Of a DNA stretch of 64,000 nt, positions 52,946 to 64,000 are shown piece by piece. The stretch is from NCBI RefSeq assembly GCF_001638985.1, contig NW_017265171.1:1-64000 (forward strand). Direction: 5' to 3'. The translations under genes were made by a program, and so were the position numbers. The DNA is from Phycomyces blakesleeanus NRRL 1555(-) (lineage: Eukaryota > Mucoromycota > Mucoromycetes > Mucorales > Phycomycetaceae). Positions within the stretch are counted from its first letter, which is position 1; the number at the start of each line of letters is the position of its first letter. Below the pieces are notes generated by a model. It was not told where the DNA came from. It did no database searches and saw only the letters and a program-made list of their open reading frames with translations.

Positions 52946-54377
52946 ATGGAAAACGTAGTCGGCCCAAAACCTCACAAATCAGAGTTTTCAATGGACCCTG
53001 AAAATCTCGACAGAGATTTATCTAATGTCCCACTCTTCATGACTCATCTTCCTGAAGCTGAAAACGATACTCTTAGTGCACTTCAATCTCTTGTCTATGA
53101 TGGAACGCCAGAAGGTCTAATATGTTTTTTCCTTTCTTTATATCCTTCTTTTTTAAAAAAAAAATACCATCTAAACCTTATATTGATATTTTTAAATCCA
53201 CACGCACTTACACGCATATACATACATATATATATGTATATATTAAATATATGTTAAATATAATATAATATACTATAATAGAAATTGCTGAGAACTTTAA
53301 GAACCAAGGCAATGATTGCTTTAGAGAGGGAAAGCCAAAGTACAAGGATGCTGTTGATTATTACACAAAGGCAATCGAAACAGATTGCTCTGACAAGAAA
53401 CTGATGGAGGCATGCTATGCTAATCGCGCAGCTGTCAACTTGGAATTGGGTAAAGTCTTGTAGAACAAAACCAAAAAAAAATTGATTATGCAAATTTATT
53501 CAAGACTAACTAGTGCAATCAAACAAACGGACTAAAAATGATGCTTGTATATGCGTACGCACTTTATCTACATTTAAATCTACATCTGCATACACACTCA
53601 CACTCACGTTCATACCTATACCAATACACGCATATGTATATGTATATATGATGTTTTTTATAAAAAGGTAATCTTGGTCGTGCTATCCGTGACTGTGCAA
53701 AATGCTTGGAGCTCAATCCTACAAATGTCAAGGCCCTTTATCGATCTGCTCGTGCTTTGTTTGCTTTGGACCGTTTGGATGAAGCATATGATTGTTGCGA
53801 ACACGCCCTGGCCACAGATCCAAACAACACTGCTGTCCAAGCACTCAAATCCCAATGCGCCAAACGTCGCGACATGTTAATTGCACGCCAGAGAGCAGAA
53901 GAAGAAAAGGCACAAAAGGAAAAGGAGTCAAAGGAAGGTCTGGAGAGTGCACTCAAGGCACGTAATATACGGATTCAAGTTGTTGATGAGGATGTGCGTA
54001 AGAGTGCAAACATTGTATACGATGCCTCCAATGATACTTTGTCTTGGCCCGTATTCTTTCTCTACCCTGAGCACAAAGAGAGTGATTACATCCAGTCCTT
54101 CAATGAGACCAACACATTCATGGACCATCTTGAGGTCATCCTTGAGCAGCCTGCACCTTGGGACACTACCCACACTTACACACCTGACAATGTAGAGGTT
54201 TATTTTGAAAACAACCAAGGCATCAAGCCTAGTCTGATCAAGATTGGCAAGAAGCACACACTGGGAAAGATCTTGTCATTGGATCAGTATGTGGTTCAAA
54301 ATGGTGTCCCAAGTTTTATCATTCTACCCAAGAACTCTGCCTTTAAAGATGAATTTCTGCAAAAGTACAAAAAATAG
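52946..54377 (+). CDS. CNS1: CNS1/TTC4-family Hsp90 co-chaperone
   Basis: Exons are 52946-53114, 53282-53449 and 53668-54377, with GT-AG introns, joining in frame to 348 residues. Three TPR motifs span about residues 57-175 (FKNQGNDCFREGKPKYKDAVDYYTKAIE; YANRAAVNLELGNLGRAIRDC; VKALYRSARALFALDRLDEAYDCC). A charged coiled coil follows (RQRAEEEKAQKEKESKEG), then the C-terminal wheel domain (SWPVFFLYPEH, LGKILSLDQYVVQNGVPSFIILP). In yeast this family binds the C-terminus of Hsp70/Hsp90 through its TPRs and is essential, linked to elongation factor 2 folding. The length fits the family. It is single-copy in appearance and is the first host gene after the transposon block. Confidence 0.9.
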
Positions 54378-54609
54378 CTTCTATAAATTATAAAAATCAC
54401 CTTTATTTTCATATATTTGCTTTGTTTTTAATAATTTATTAAACATCCCTTTCTTTCTCTTTTCGCCTACCATCTCTTCCGTTTGACATTATTTATAATC
54501 ACATTCTTGATCATTTAATTATATATATTTGAGCGTGTAGTAATAGCAGTAGCAGTTGCAATAGTAAAAGTAGAAATTGAAGAATAAGAGGTAAAAATGG
54601 ATATATCAT
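54378..54609. other. Convergent intergenic gap
   Basis: 3' region shared by CNS1 and the opposing gene. T-rich, with no further gene. Confidence 0.5.
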
Positions 54610-55680
54610 TTAATGTATGTAGTCTTCAGAAGATACACTCCTGACACCATATGAGGGAGTTCCAGAGTGATCGAATGAATTAAAAGTAAGGTCTGATCCA
54701 CCGCTCTCCGCCCTTTGGTGCTCACGATTGAGGCGATCGAGGTCAGCCCAGCTATCTTCTGTATCGGAATTCAAGGTTGGAAATTGAAGAGTAGTGTCGT
54801 TAACATTAGACCACGGAGTACTGCTTTGGGAGTCTATTGCGGGTGATATCACCAATGCAGGCATGTTGAGAGGTGAGATTGGGATATCAACCGCACTTTG
54901 TTGTTGTAAAGAGAATGTGTGATTGGAAATGACAGGTGAGTGTGTTGTATTCGAGAGCCAATCTGGATCCTCAAATGGATTTTCTTCTGACTGAGACAGC
55001 ATGGGTCTAATGGTCTGGCATGACTCACGGCTAGCTGATCTGATAAATAATCTATCTTGATTTTGATTGAATTGGTCCGTATGTTCATGTTCATGTTCAG
55101 GTTCAAGTTCAAGTTCATGCTCGAATTCGGATTCAAATTTGGGTTCGGGTTGGATGCCGAGAATATTGTTCCCTCTGTACTTGAGTGAGTCCCGACGTAA
55201 ATCCAGTTCACGTTCTGCTTGATCCAACATGGCTTGATCTCTTGCTAGCTGTTTCTTTCGTTCGATGATACTCTTTCTCATTTCGAATATTTCACCCGAA
55301 GACTATACATTTTTGTTAAAATAAAAAATAAAATAAATAAACTGTCTGTTAAAAATAATAAGAGTATATCTTACCTGGCTAAGGATTGACATGGAAGATT
55401 GACTATGTCTTTGACGAAGGTTTCCAAAGTCTCTTTTCCAAGCTGTATTGGCTAGAGGTTCATTATCGTCGTCGTCGTCACTTTTATCATCTTTATCATC
55501 ATCTTCAGAAGAATGATATGTAGCAGATAATTTTTCATTATACTTTTGTAAATAGCTATCATACTCCTTTTGTTCCTGGTGTTGTTGTTGACGTTCAGTG
55601 TAAGAGTCATAGAGCTCAAAGCCAAAGTAGACGGCTAGAGGTATACCAGTTACGATGAGTATAAGCAAAATAGGGTGCAT
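54610..55680 (-). CDS. Unrecognised single-pass membrane protein
   Basis: Exons on the minus strand are 55680-55375 and 55302-54610, with a GT-AG intron of 72 bp, giving 332 residues. The N-terminus is a hydrophobic anchor (PILLILIVTGIPLAVYFGFEL, residues about 3-23). It is followed by a Gln/Glu-rich stretch, a strong acidic block (SSEDDDKDDKSDDDDDNEP, about 68-86), a coiled-coil segment (MRKSIIERKKQLARDQAMLDQAERELDLRRDSL) and an EHELELEPEHEHEH repeat region. The Ser/Thr-rich tail has several acidic phosphorylation-like sites. The layout suggests a membrane-anchored protein with a large cytosolic tail. I recognise no family and assign no function. Confidence 0.75.
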
Positions 55681-58095
55681 TATTATAGCAATTAAAAAAA
55701 TGAATACGGCAGTACTGATGATTATTGGATAGGAGCAAGAAGGAAGAAAGAGGAATAAATGGACAAGAGCGAATATTATATTGATAGCTAGCTAGGCAGT
55801 TAGGCAGCTAGGCAGCTAGCCAGATAGATAAATAAATAAAACTAAATTTGTGTATATTTGACCATGTGTTATACTCGTTTCTTTCCTCTCTCTCTCTCTT
55901 TCCGTGTGTACATCTGTGTGTATGACTGGCATGTATTTCGAAACAGTCTATTGTAGCAATCACAACTACTTGATATTCCTTTTGTATTTGAATTATATAG
56001 CATCTCACAGATAGAATATGTAAGGCATTAAAGAGTAAAAGCTTGAAGTTTATCACAATTCTTATAGCCATCATATAATTGTTCTTGTCAGTAAAAAATA
56101 TTCAAAAAATAAATAAATCAGCATTACCTTCTCCCCCCTCGATCCCTCCTTTCTTTTTTTTGTTTATTTGTTTATTGATTTTCCCACTCCTTGATTTGCT
56201 TACATGGGATTCATTTGAACTCTAACCTTGTGAAATTCAAGTGCCTCGATTCATAAATTATAAAATGCTTCGTTTCTACCCCTCCTTCTCCTTAGATTGA
56301 CAGCGTTCGAGGCACTTTATTATTTCTACCAGAAAATGAAGCAAGTGAGACATGAATGTGCCTTATATTTCATTAAAACAACCTTTCTTTGCAACCATGG
56401 AATTGAGTTCAACCAAGAAATAGAATAATTAAAAATAAAATACATATAATGTGGAGTGAAAAAGAAAAAAGAAAGCTGCGGTCTGGTAAAAACATGCTCA
56501 TATTTTCAGGATTAAAACCACATACACATATACGCACACACCTTACATTACATTACATTGCATTACATTGCGTTAGATTGCATTACATTACATTAATTTG
56601 AATACAGTTGGCAGACAAAGGATCCATATTGCTGTCCGGCAGAATATCACTTATTAAATAGCCTCAAACCTTCTTTTTTGTTTTGCCCATTATGAGTATA
56701 CTATATATCTTAAATACACATAAGTAGAGCTGAAAATGATCGGGAGTAGTGTCAGCAGCAGATGCAACAATACTTTTGGATTGACAATTTCATATATCTC
56801 AAATAATAATAAAATATATATCACATTTTTTCTCTCACAAATATTCCCAAAATTCAACTCTAATTCAGGCTTAATTATGAAGCCTACGCTGATAACAAGA
56901 TTTGGGTCGAGCGGATAGGCAGTTTTTGTCTTGGTTTTTAATCCAGAAACTAAAATAGAGTATGAGTCAAACACATAAGTTCCAAGCACTGTATAGTGAT
57001 AAGTAGGAAATAAGCAAAAAAACAATATCCCTGTCACTATCCCTGTAACTCTATCAAAATAATAATAATAATAATAATAATAATAGTGGTGATAATTTTG
57101 ATCCATTAAAACAATAAAAACATTATGCATTTGTTGGGCCAATTATAATCACAATTAGTACGATTTAATACACCCGGTGAAAATTAACAATTGGGAAAAT
57201 ACAAGGTACATCTAAAGTCAATGAATTAATGAATGCATCAAGACTCTTTTTCTTTTATATATATATATATATATTAAAAATATATGTAAAAAGCCAAAAA
57301 AGAAAATAAAAAAAAAGTATTATATATTGCATCTCTCCAGAAAATTGTTTTGTACATTTAACACCTAATTTCACTTATTGTCTTTCAAGTTAGCCTTAAT
57401 ACCAGATAGGCTTACAAGTGATTGCTATTGTACTTTCTTTTTAACAGGCTTTTTAGAAATAAAATAGAATAGTATATTCTAGATGAAGCTTAAATTTTGC
57501 TGTAGAAATACATATATGTTTTTCTGTTATTCGTTTATCAAGTTGTCCAGGGGAGGAGGGGTTAACCCACAGAATCCTAGATTATATGTGCCTTTAATCT
57601 AACAAGGGTATTAAGCTAGATTTTTGAATTGAATTGAAAGATAACTTTGTTAGAAATGTATATAGGAGATACATATATAAATAATTTGTATAATACTGAT
57701 TAACCAATAAAAATTCTAATATCCCAATTTCGATTTCATACTTACTATTTACTATTTACTATTTTGTTTGCAGTATAAAAGTTTTCTCTTTATTTGGAAT
57801 CATACTCATTTAGTGATGTACTCCATTACTCGTGTTGCAAGGCATGCTCCTACTCAATCAATGTCAATGATCAATCTTACTAACATTTCTTGTGAAAACT
57901 AGTCATTATTGCAGTAAACAGCCCCAAAGATTCTATACATTGTCCTTGTTGTCATCTTTGAAGCAAGCGTTGAACAGGTAAATAAAATCATTAATAAAAA
58001 ATAAAAATAAAAAGTGATTTCTTTTTTCTTTCATATTTAAAACAGAGAATTTTTTTTTCTAAATCTTCTTCTTTAAATATATTAATAAAATAATA
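55681..58095. other. Intergenic region with short tandem repeats
   Basis: 2.4 kb between divergent genes. Visible are gctaggcagctaggcag repeats (about 55785-55820), cattacattacattgcattac repeats (56545-56595), an ataataata run (57058-57085) and TA runs. A possible 5'-UTR intron of the downstream gene (donor acag-gtaaat near 57979; acceptor aaacag near 58045) and a 28-codon upstream frame (57816-57902, MYSITRVARHAP) lie near its 3' end. No other gene is supported. Confidence 0.5.
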
Positions 58096-58804
58096 ATGTC
58101 AATTTTGCATATATTAAATATTCGTGTTAGAACCAAAACACCTCCTGTACCAAAGGCTATTACAGATATCCAGGCCCATCATGGTCACAATAGAAACGAT
58201 TGCTTTTCATGGATGGAAAACATTGATAATCCAGCAAGTATAATTAATTGATTGTTTAATTAATTAATTAATTAATTATTTATTTTAATTATTTATTTTA
58301 ATTTTAATTTTAATTTTAATTACAAGCGTATTTACACAACTAAATTGAATAATCAACGATTTAATTTAGCATTTGGCATCATATATCCAAGCGGAAAACA
58401 GGTAACTATCAACTGCTTTCTCAAGACATTCTTATGATTAAATACAAATAAAAACTCATTTGTGCGTTTATAACAGTTATTCTACAAAGGTCTTGTCTCA
58501 AAATAGATTTCTGCAGCGTATAGTCCAGAGGGTAAACAAGGCCAACAAGCGTATCAAAAAAGACAAGAATTGACGTATAATTAATCAATCTTTATATAAT
58601 AAAGGAAATGAAACGTCGATTACAAACACGCAGACAATTACCACCTCTTACTACTGTAGCACACGGCTATGAGTATTTCTCTACCACATCTGCGTACGGA
58701 ATGGTATACTTGCGCAAACCACTTGGTAAAGGTAGAGATCCTCCAGAGGTAAAGATTACACTTTAAGGACAATTTGATAGATTTATGTATTCAAATATTA
58801 CATC

Positions 58805-58840
<36 letters not shown>

Positions 58841-60359
58841 GAAGTCTTGTTGCACGCCGGTTTTCTGAAAGCAATGAACATGTCCATCCGTAAAATACTC
58901 ATGTCCCCAGATCATAGCATATTTGCTTACAACACCGAGCGAGAAGGAATGGAATACGGAGAATTACACTTTAAAGATCTTAATTATCGTACAGACTGGA
59001 AGGCAAGCAAGAATACCTAAATATACTACTATTGGTTTTCTTTGAATATACATGTAAACCCAGAAAAAAGATACTTTTAGGGCGAGACATTGGACGATGT
59101 ATTCAATTTCGTGTGGGCCAACAACAAGACAGTCTACTACACAGTTACCAATGCCCAACTGCGTCCACACAAAGTAAGACACAGTTTCTTTTTCTTTCCA
59201 TTGTTCTTATGTTTTTCATTATTCTTTATATGTATATCAGGTATACTGCCACACGATAGGAACAACACAAGAAGAAGATGTATTGGTGTTTGAAGAGCCT
59301 GATGACTCTGTATTTGTGGATATTACCAGCACAAAAGACATGGTAAAACTTAATAGACTAGAACCCACAAATCAAAAAATATATATTGCATTGATTGATT
59401 TAAAATCTTTCTATGTACTTTATTTATTAGAAATTCGTTACAATCAATAGCAATTCTTTATCGTCTTCTGAAGTTAGAGTCATTGATGCTACTCTGAATG
59501 TAACCCAGCAAAACAAACCCTTGTTACGATTGATCAAGCCTAGAGTACCCCAACTGGAATACTATGTAGATCATCACGATGTAAGAGCAAGAAATTATAA
59601 GAAATGATGGTATTATAAAGGTTAATTAAAAACGACTATCAAATAGTCAACATTTTATATCCTAACCAATGCTCAAAAAGCCACCAATTTCAAGCTTGTA
59701 AAGGCTCCTGATGAATCGGTTGAACATTCAGAGTGGGAAGATGTGATTACCATGAACCCAACTGAAAAGATTGAAGATGTTGACATCTTTCAGGTAAAAT
59801 GATAACCTTGTACTCCAACTTGGTCTAAAATACAGCCATTCCAGAACAATATTGTTATCTATGGCCGTAGAGATGGTCTTCCGATAATCCTGTGCCATGA
59901 TCTCAGCACAAAGTTAACCCACCAAGTTGATCTTCCGGGGAGATTCTGTGTTGTCAGTCCAGGAACAAATCTGGTGAGTAAAAAAAAAAAAACAAAAAAC
60001 AAAACTATGAGACAATATCTACATATATTAGTGCTCAAAATTTTCTCTTTCTCTCTCTCTTTAGGAATTTAATACGGATACATTTAGATTTTCAGTTTCA
60101 TCCCCATTTGCTCACGAATCGACTTACGAATATGATGTTGAGAAAAGAAAGTTAAATCCTGTTAGAGTTGCTTCTATCCAAGGCAAGTACACTACGAGTA
60201 CACAACTAATGAATTTTCTGTTCCTGACTCTTGAAGTATATAGGATTTGACAAGTCAAAGTACACCTGTACTCAGATTCATGTAAAGTCACATGATAACC
60301 AGGATATTCCGGTAACATTAATCCACTCCAAAGATTATGAAAAGAATTCAAAGTAAGTA

Positions 60360-60395
<36 letters not shown>

Positions 60396-61340
60396 TCATG
60401 CCTTTAATATTGTTCTGAACACATGATTTGTTTGACTTGTATTTTCAAAGGAACCCAGTGTTGATGCGTTCTTATGGTGCTTATGGTGTATCTACAGACC
60501 CCGACTTTAAGATCGAACATTTACCACTACTTGAACGCGGCTGGGTAATTGCACTTGCTCATGTCCGGTAAGAGAGAATATATATATATTTGTTTTTGCG
60601 AGAAGGTTGTACACTCACAATTATATTGGCATTTAGTGGTGGAAGTGAACTTGGACGTCCTTGGTATGAACAGGGTAAACTGAAACACAAGATGAACAGT
60701 TTCCGTGACTTTATCGCTGTTGCTGAACATCTGGTCAAGACAAAGGTAACCAGCCCTGACCACCTGGCTGCTATTGGTACAAGTGCTGGTGGACTTTTGG
60801 TAGGCTCTGTACTACATATGCGACCAGGTAAGAAAACAAAAGCAAAAGCAAAATTTGTGTGTATTTTGTCTTTTGTCTTTTTATTGAATTTTTTTTTCTA
60901 TTGATATATATATATATATCAAAGATCTATTTAGGGCCCTGGTACTCAGAGTACCTTTTGTGGACCCTTTGTCGGCCATGTTAAATCCTGACCTGCCTTT
61001 GACACAGGTCGAATATCCAGAGTGGGGAAATCCCACAAAAGACAAAGAAGCATATGAGTGTATTCAAGCCTACTCTCCGTACGAGAATATAAAGGCGCTT
61101 AGCAATGCCACATCATTGCCAGCTGTGTTTGTCACTGGAGGGCTCAAAGACCAACGTGTTGCATATTGGCAGCCATTGAAATTTGTGGCCGGACTGCGCC
61201 ATTCACTCAAAGAATCCAAAGACGTGCTGTTAAAGATGGATCTTGACAGAGGCCACTTTGGGGGTGGATCTGAACAAGACGCACGATTGTCCGAAGCTGC
61301 TGAGCAGGTTGCATTTTTGATATCGCACGTTCAAAAATAA
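58096..61340 (+). CDS. Oligopeptidase B-like serine peptidase (S9A)
   Basis: Exons are 58096-58233, 58370-58401, 58477-58531, 58605-58748, 58841-59002, 59081-59173, 59241-59342, 59431-59580, 59647-59793, 59836-59973, 60065-60182, 60244-60352, 60451-60567, 60637-60827 and 60925-61340. They join in frame to 703 residues, the normal length for oligopeptidase B. The N-terminal blades carry HLASYIQAEN and REGMEYGELHF. The C-terminal hydrolase has GAYG, RGGSELGRPWYEQGKL, the nucleophile in GTSAGG (Ser551), GGLKDQRVAYWQP (Asp641) and RGHFGG (His676). It should cleave short peptides after Lys/Arg in the cytosol. Introns 1, 5 and 11 use GC donors, forced by reading frame and family alignment. Confidence 0.9.
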
Positions 61341-61384
61341 TTATCTTTCTTAGAATATTATGCTTGTAGGCTTTGTATAAATAT

Positions 61385-61480
61385 ATGTAGACAAACTTTC
61401 TTGGCGTATATGTATAATTGTTAATATATGCTTGGCGCATACTTGGCGCACACTTGGCACACGCTTGGCATACAATATTT
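61385..61480. repeat. TTGGC-rich 10-12 bp tandem repeats
   Basis: At least five copies of (g/a)cttggc(g/a)(c/t)a occur just after the oligopeptidase gene and about 400 bp before fimbrin. They could be protein-binding half-sites or simple slippage. The rest of 61341-61834 is the 3' end of one gene and the promoter of the next, with an A run at 61736-61755. Confidence 0.55.
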
Positions 61481-61834
61481 TTTTCTTTTTTTAAAAAGAA
61501 GAAGAAAATCTTGGTGTCATAAAATAAAGCAAAAGCAAGTAAATAAGTAAAGAAATAAGGACTTGGCTATTGTTGCATGTACGCTAGTGTATAGAACAAT
61601 CAGCTTAGACACAAAGTTTAACTTGGTTAAAGAATATGTTACACCTACGTCATTTGCATTTTCCTTTTACAGTTCTTATTTTCTCTCTTGGCTTAAGTCT
61701 CCGCCGGGCACAAACGACCCGAGTTCCGTTTGAACAAAAAAAAAATACAAAAAAAACGGGTTAAATAAAATATCCTATATCCATCTGTATAATGTACAAC
61801 CCTTCTTTATTCTACTCTACATCTCGAATACATC

Positions 61835-64000
61835 ATGCCCATCATCAATGCCTTTACATTACAAAAGAAATATCCTCAACTAGGAGTAAACGATATTAAC
61901 TCTCTTATTGATCAGTTTGAGTAAGTTGCTTGTTGCGTACGCGCGCTTTTCTTATATATACATATATACATACGTGTGTGTGTGTGTGTATATTATTATT
62001 ATTATTTTTCTTAAAGAAAAGAAAAAGATAAAAAAAGTTGCTTTGTAAGATAGTTAGTAAACATCACTAAACTCATAAACAACACTTGTAGAGCTTGCGA
62101 CTTGGACGGTGATGGTTATCTCGACCAAGGAGAGATTCAACAGGTTTGCAAGAGTACCGGCTATAGTGACAGTTATGATGAAATCCGTGCAACACTTAAG
62201 CAAGTGAGCACTAGCGCCACCAGCAAGATTGATGTCGAAGAGTTTATTGACGTAAGAACGAGTCTTATAAAGTGCATGAGTCGGTGTTTAAATCAGTTGG
62301 ATAGTTGGCTGCTAGACTCAAGGCTGGTAGCAACAAGGGTGCGTTTGATGTCCACCAACACAAGATCAAGGTTCATGGTACAAATTCCAACGCAACCCAC
62401 ACCATAAACGAAGACGAGCGAACCGAATTTACACGCCACATCAACAGTGTCATGGCAGGAGACCGTCACATTGGTCACAGACTTCCTATCCCTACCAATA
62501 CCATGCAATTGTTTGACGAGTGTAGAGGTAAAAGCAACAACAACAACAATAGCAACAACGATAATAATAATATATAGAGAGAGAAGTAGAAGAGGTCTCG
62601 AGTTTTTTTTCTAATGTGTTATTGACTTTATACCAACAAATAAAACAGATGGTCTTATTATGTGCAAGCTTATCAATGATGCTGTGCCTGACACCATTGA
62701 TGAGCGTGTACTGAACGTATCAAAAAAGATGAATAACTTCCAGATGGTAGAGAACAACAACATTGTAATCAACTCTGCAAAGGCTATTGGCTGCTCAGTT
62801 GTCAATATTGGGCCTACCGATATTATTGAGGCACGCGAACACTTGATTCTCGGTTTAATTTGGCAAATCATCAAGCGTGGTCTGTTGAGCAAGATTGACA
62901 TCAAACTTCACCCTGAGTTGTACCGTCTGTTGGAAGAGGACGAGACTTTGGATGAGTTTTTGCGTCTTCCCCCAGATCAGATTCTCTTGCGTTGGTTCAA
63001 CTACCACCTTAAGGCTGCAGGTTGGGAGCGCAGGTAAACACTCTCTTTCTTTCTTTCTTTTTGGTTAAATATTCCAGACAAGTAAACTCAATCAGCTCTT
63101 TAGAGTAAAAAACTTCACAAAGGATGTGTCTGATGGTGAGAACTACACTATTCTGCTGAACCAGTTAAAGCCAGAAATATGTTCGCGTGCTCCACTTCAG
63201 GAAAGAGATGTTTTGCGCAGAGCGGAACAGGTTCTGGAGAATGCAGACAAGATTGGTTGCAGAAAATACTTGACTGCTTCGGCCATGGTTGCTGGCAACC
63301 CTAAATTGAATTTGGCGTTTGTTGCTCATCTGTTCAACACCCACCCTGGATTGGATCCTCTTTCTGAAGAGGAAGCACCTGAAATTGAGCCATTTGATGC
63401 TGAAGGCGAACGTGAAGCTAGAAGTGAGTTTACGATACATCTAGTGTACAAACTTTATATGTGTGTGTGTGTGTGTGTATAGATACTAATATGAATTGTG
63501 CCATAGTGTTTACTCTATGGTTGAATAGTCTCAACGTTGAGCCCGGTGTTTATAATTTGTTTGAGGATCTCAAGGATGGTGTTGTACTTCTCCAAGCGTT
63601 TGACAAGGTTGTTCCGGGTATTGTAAACTGGCGTATGGTTAGTCGTAAGGAGCCAATCTCTCGCTTCAAACAGATCGAAAACTGCAACTATGCGGTTATG
63701 CTTGGGCAGGAGCGCCGTTTCTCGTTGGTTGGTATCCAGGGTGCCGATATTGTTGATGGACAGCGTACCTTGACTTTGGGTTTGGTGTGGCAGATGATGC
63801 GTGAGAACATTGTCCATACCCTCAACTCCCTAACAAAGGGTGGTCGTCCTGTTTCAGATCAGGACATGGTTCGTTGGGCCAATGAAGTGGTCCAGCGTGG
63901 TGGAAAACAAACCAAGATGACTTCGTTTAAGGATCGTTCTCTGCGTACCGGTCTATTCTTTTTGGATGTTCTTAATGGCATTAAGCCTGGAATTGTGGAC
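61835..64000 (+). CDS. SAC6: Fimbrin/plastin (actin-bundling), 5' part
   Basis: Exons are 61835-61920, 62092-62251, 62305-62527, 62649-63033, 63104-63423 and 63507 to beyond 64000. All introns are GT-AG and all phases fit. The first about 556 residues are present and the 3' end is outside the window. An N-terminal EF-hand (DLDGDGYLDQGE, residues about 31-42) and a second, degenerate helper hand lead into calponin-homology domains. CH1 is PDTIDERVLN, ILGLIWQIIK. CH2 is LLRWFNYHLKAAGWERR. CH3 is LWLNSLNV, DLKDGVVLLQAFDKV. The start of CH4 is DMVRWANEVV. Fimbrin cross-links parallel actin filaments in endocytic patches and hyphal tips. It is incomplete only because of the window edge. Confidence 0.95.

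Noticed and set aside
56530..57800. A gene in the large gap before oligopeptidase B
   Set aside because: Only short low-complexity frames (Tyr and Ile runs from TA repeats) are present, with no splice-consistent coding blocks.
58532..58575. Longer exon 3 of oligopeptidase B
   Set aside because: Reading on meets a TGA after KKDKN. The GTAAAC donor at 58532 joins cleanly to REMKRRL and keeps the family spacing.
62521..62580. Asn-rich continuation of the third fimbrin exon
   Set aside because: It is intron sequence. The GT donor at 62528 restores the CH-domain reading.
1..64000. CRISPR arrays, bacterial operons or prophage
   Set aside because: Spliced genes, a eukaryotic tRNA and eukaryotic transposons dominate, and no regular short repeat-spacer array was seen.

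Overview
The window looks like nuclear DNA of an early-diverging filamentous fungus, most likely Mucoromycotina (Mucorales-like). The reasons are AT-rich intergenic DNA, short introns, compact genes such as fimbrin, a CNS1/TTC4 co-chaperone and an oligopeptidase B, and a transposon set (CACTA, chromodomain Gypsy, FAR1/MULE with an OTU domain, Tc1, LINE) typical of such genomes. This placement is inference; no species marker is present. About the first 52.4 kb is almost entirely mobile elements, with one tRNA-Lys(CUU) gene. The last 11 kb is a normal gene-dense stretch. Layout, left to right. Two almost identical CACTA DNA transposons of exactly 6,462 bp each (185-6646 and 11244-17705) lie in opposite orientation. 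Each carries a four-exon Tnp2-type transposase and a divergently placed four-exon accessory gene. Copy 2 sits inside the endonuclease domain of a decayed LINE. From 17.7 to 25.3 kb there are solo LTRs with clear target-site duplications, the tRNA gene with a nest of short LTRs starting about 21 bp downstream, and an ORF1-only LINE insertion with a perfect 14-bp duplication. From 25.5 to 32.6 kb lie a frame-broken CACTA/Plavaka-like transposase, three more solo LTRs set in a TTAGTATAG-rich simple repeat, and a dead Tc1 element. From 32702 to 50158 there is a 17.5-kb tail-to-tail pair of FAR1/MULE transposons. The pair is bounded as a whole by an 8-bp direct repeat (TTTTTGTA), and each half has been hit by a full-length chromodomain Gypsy retrotransposon whose two LTRs look identical. 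A second dead Tc1 follows at 51062-52381. The gene-dense end holds, in order: CNS1/TTC4 Hsp90 co-chaperone (+), an unrecognised single-pass membrane protein (-), oligopeptidase B with 15 exons and three GC-AG introns (+), and the 5' part of fimbrin (+), which runs off the window. How the parts relate: the insertion order can be read directly. The LINE is older than CACTA copy 2, the MULE pair is older than the two Gypsy elements, and LTR family E is older than D1, which is older than D2. The Gypsy elements appear to be the youngest and have intact open polyproteins, so they are the best candidates for current activity. The host genes show no sign of forming one pathway.
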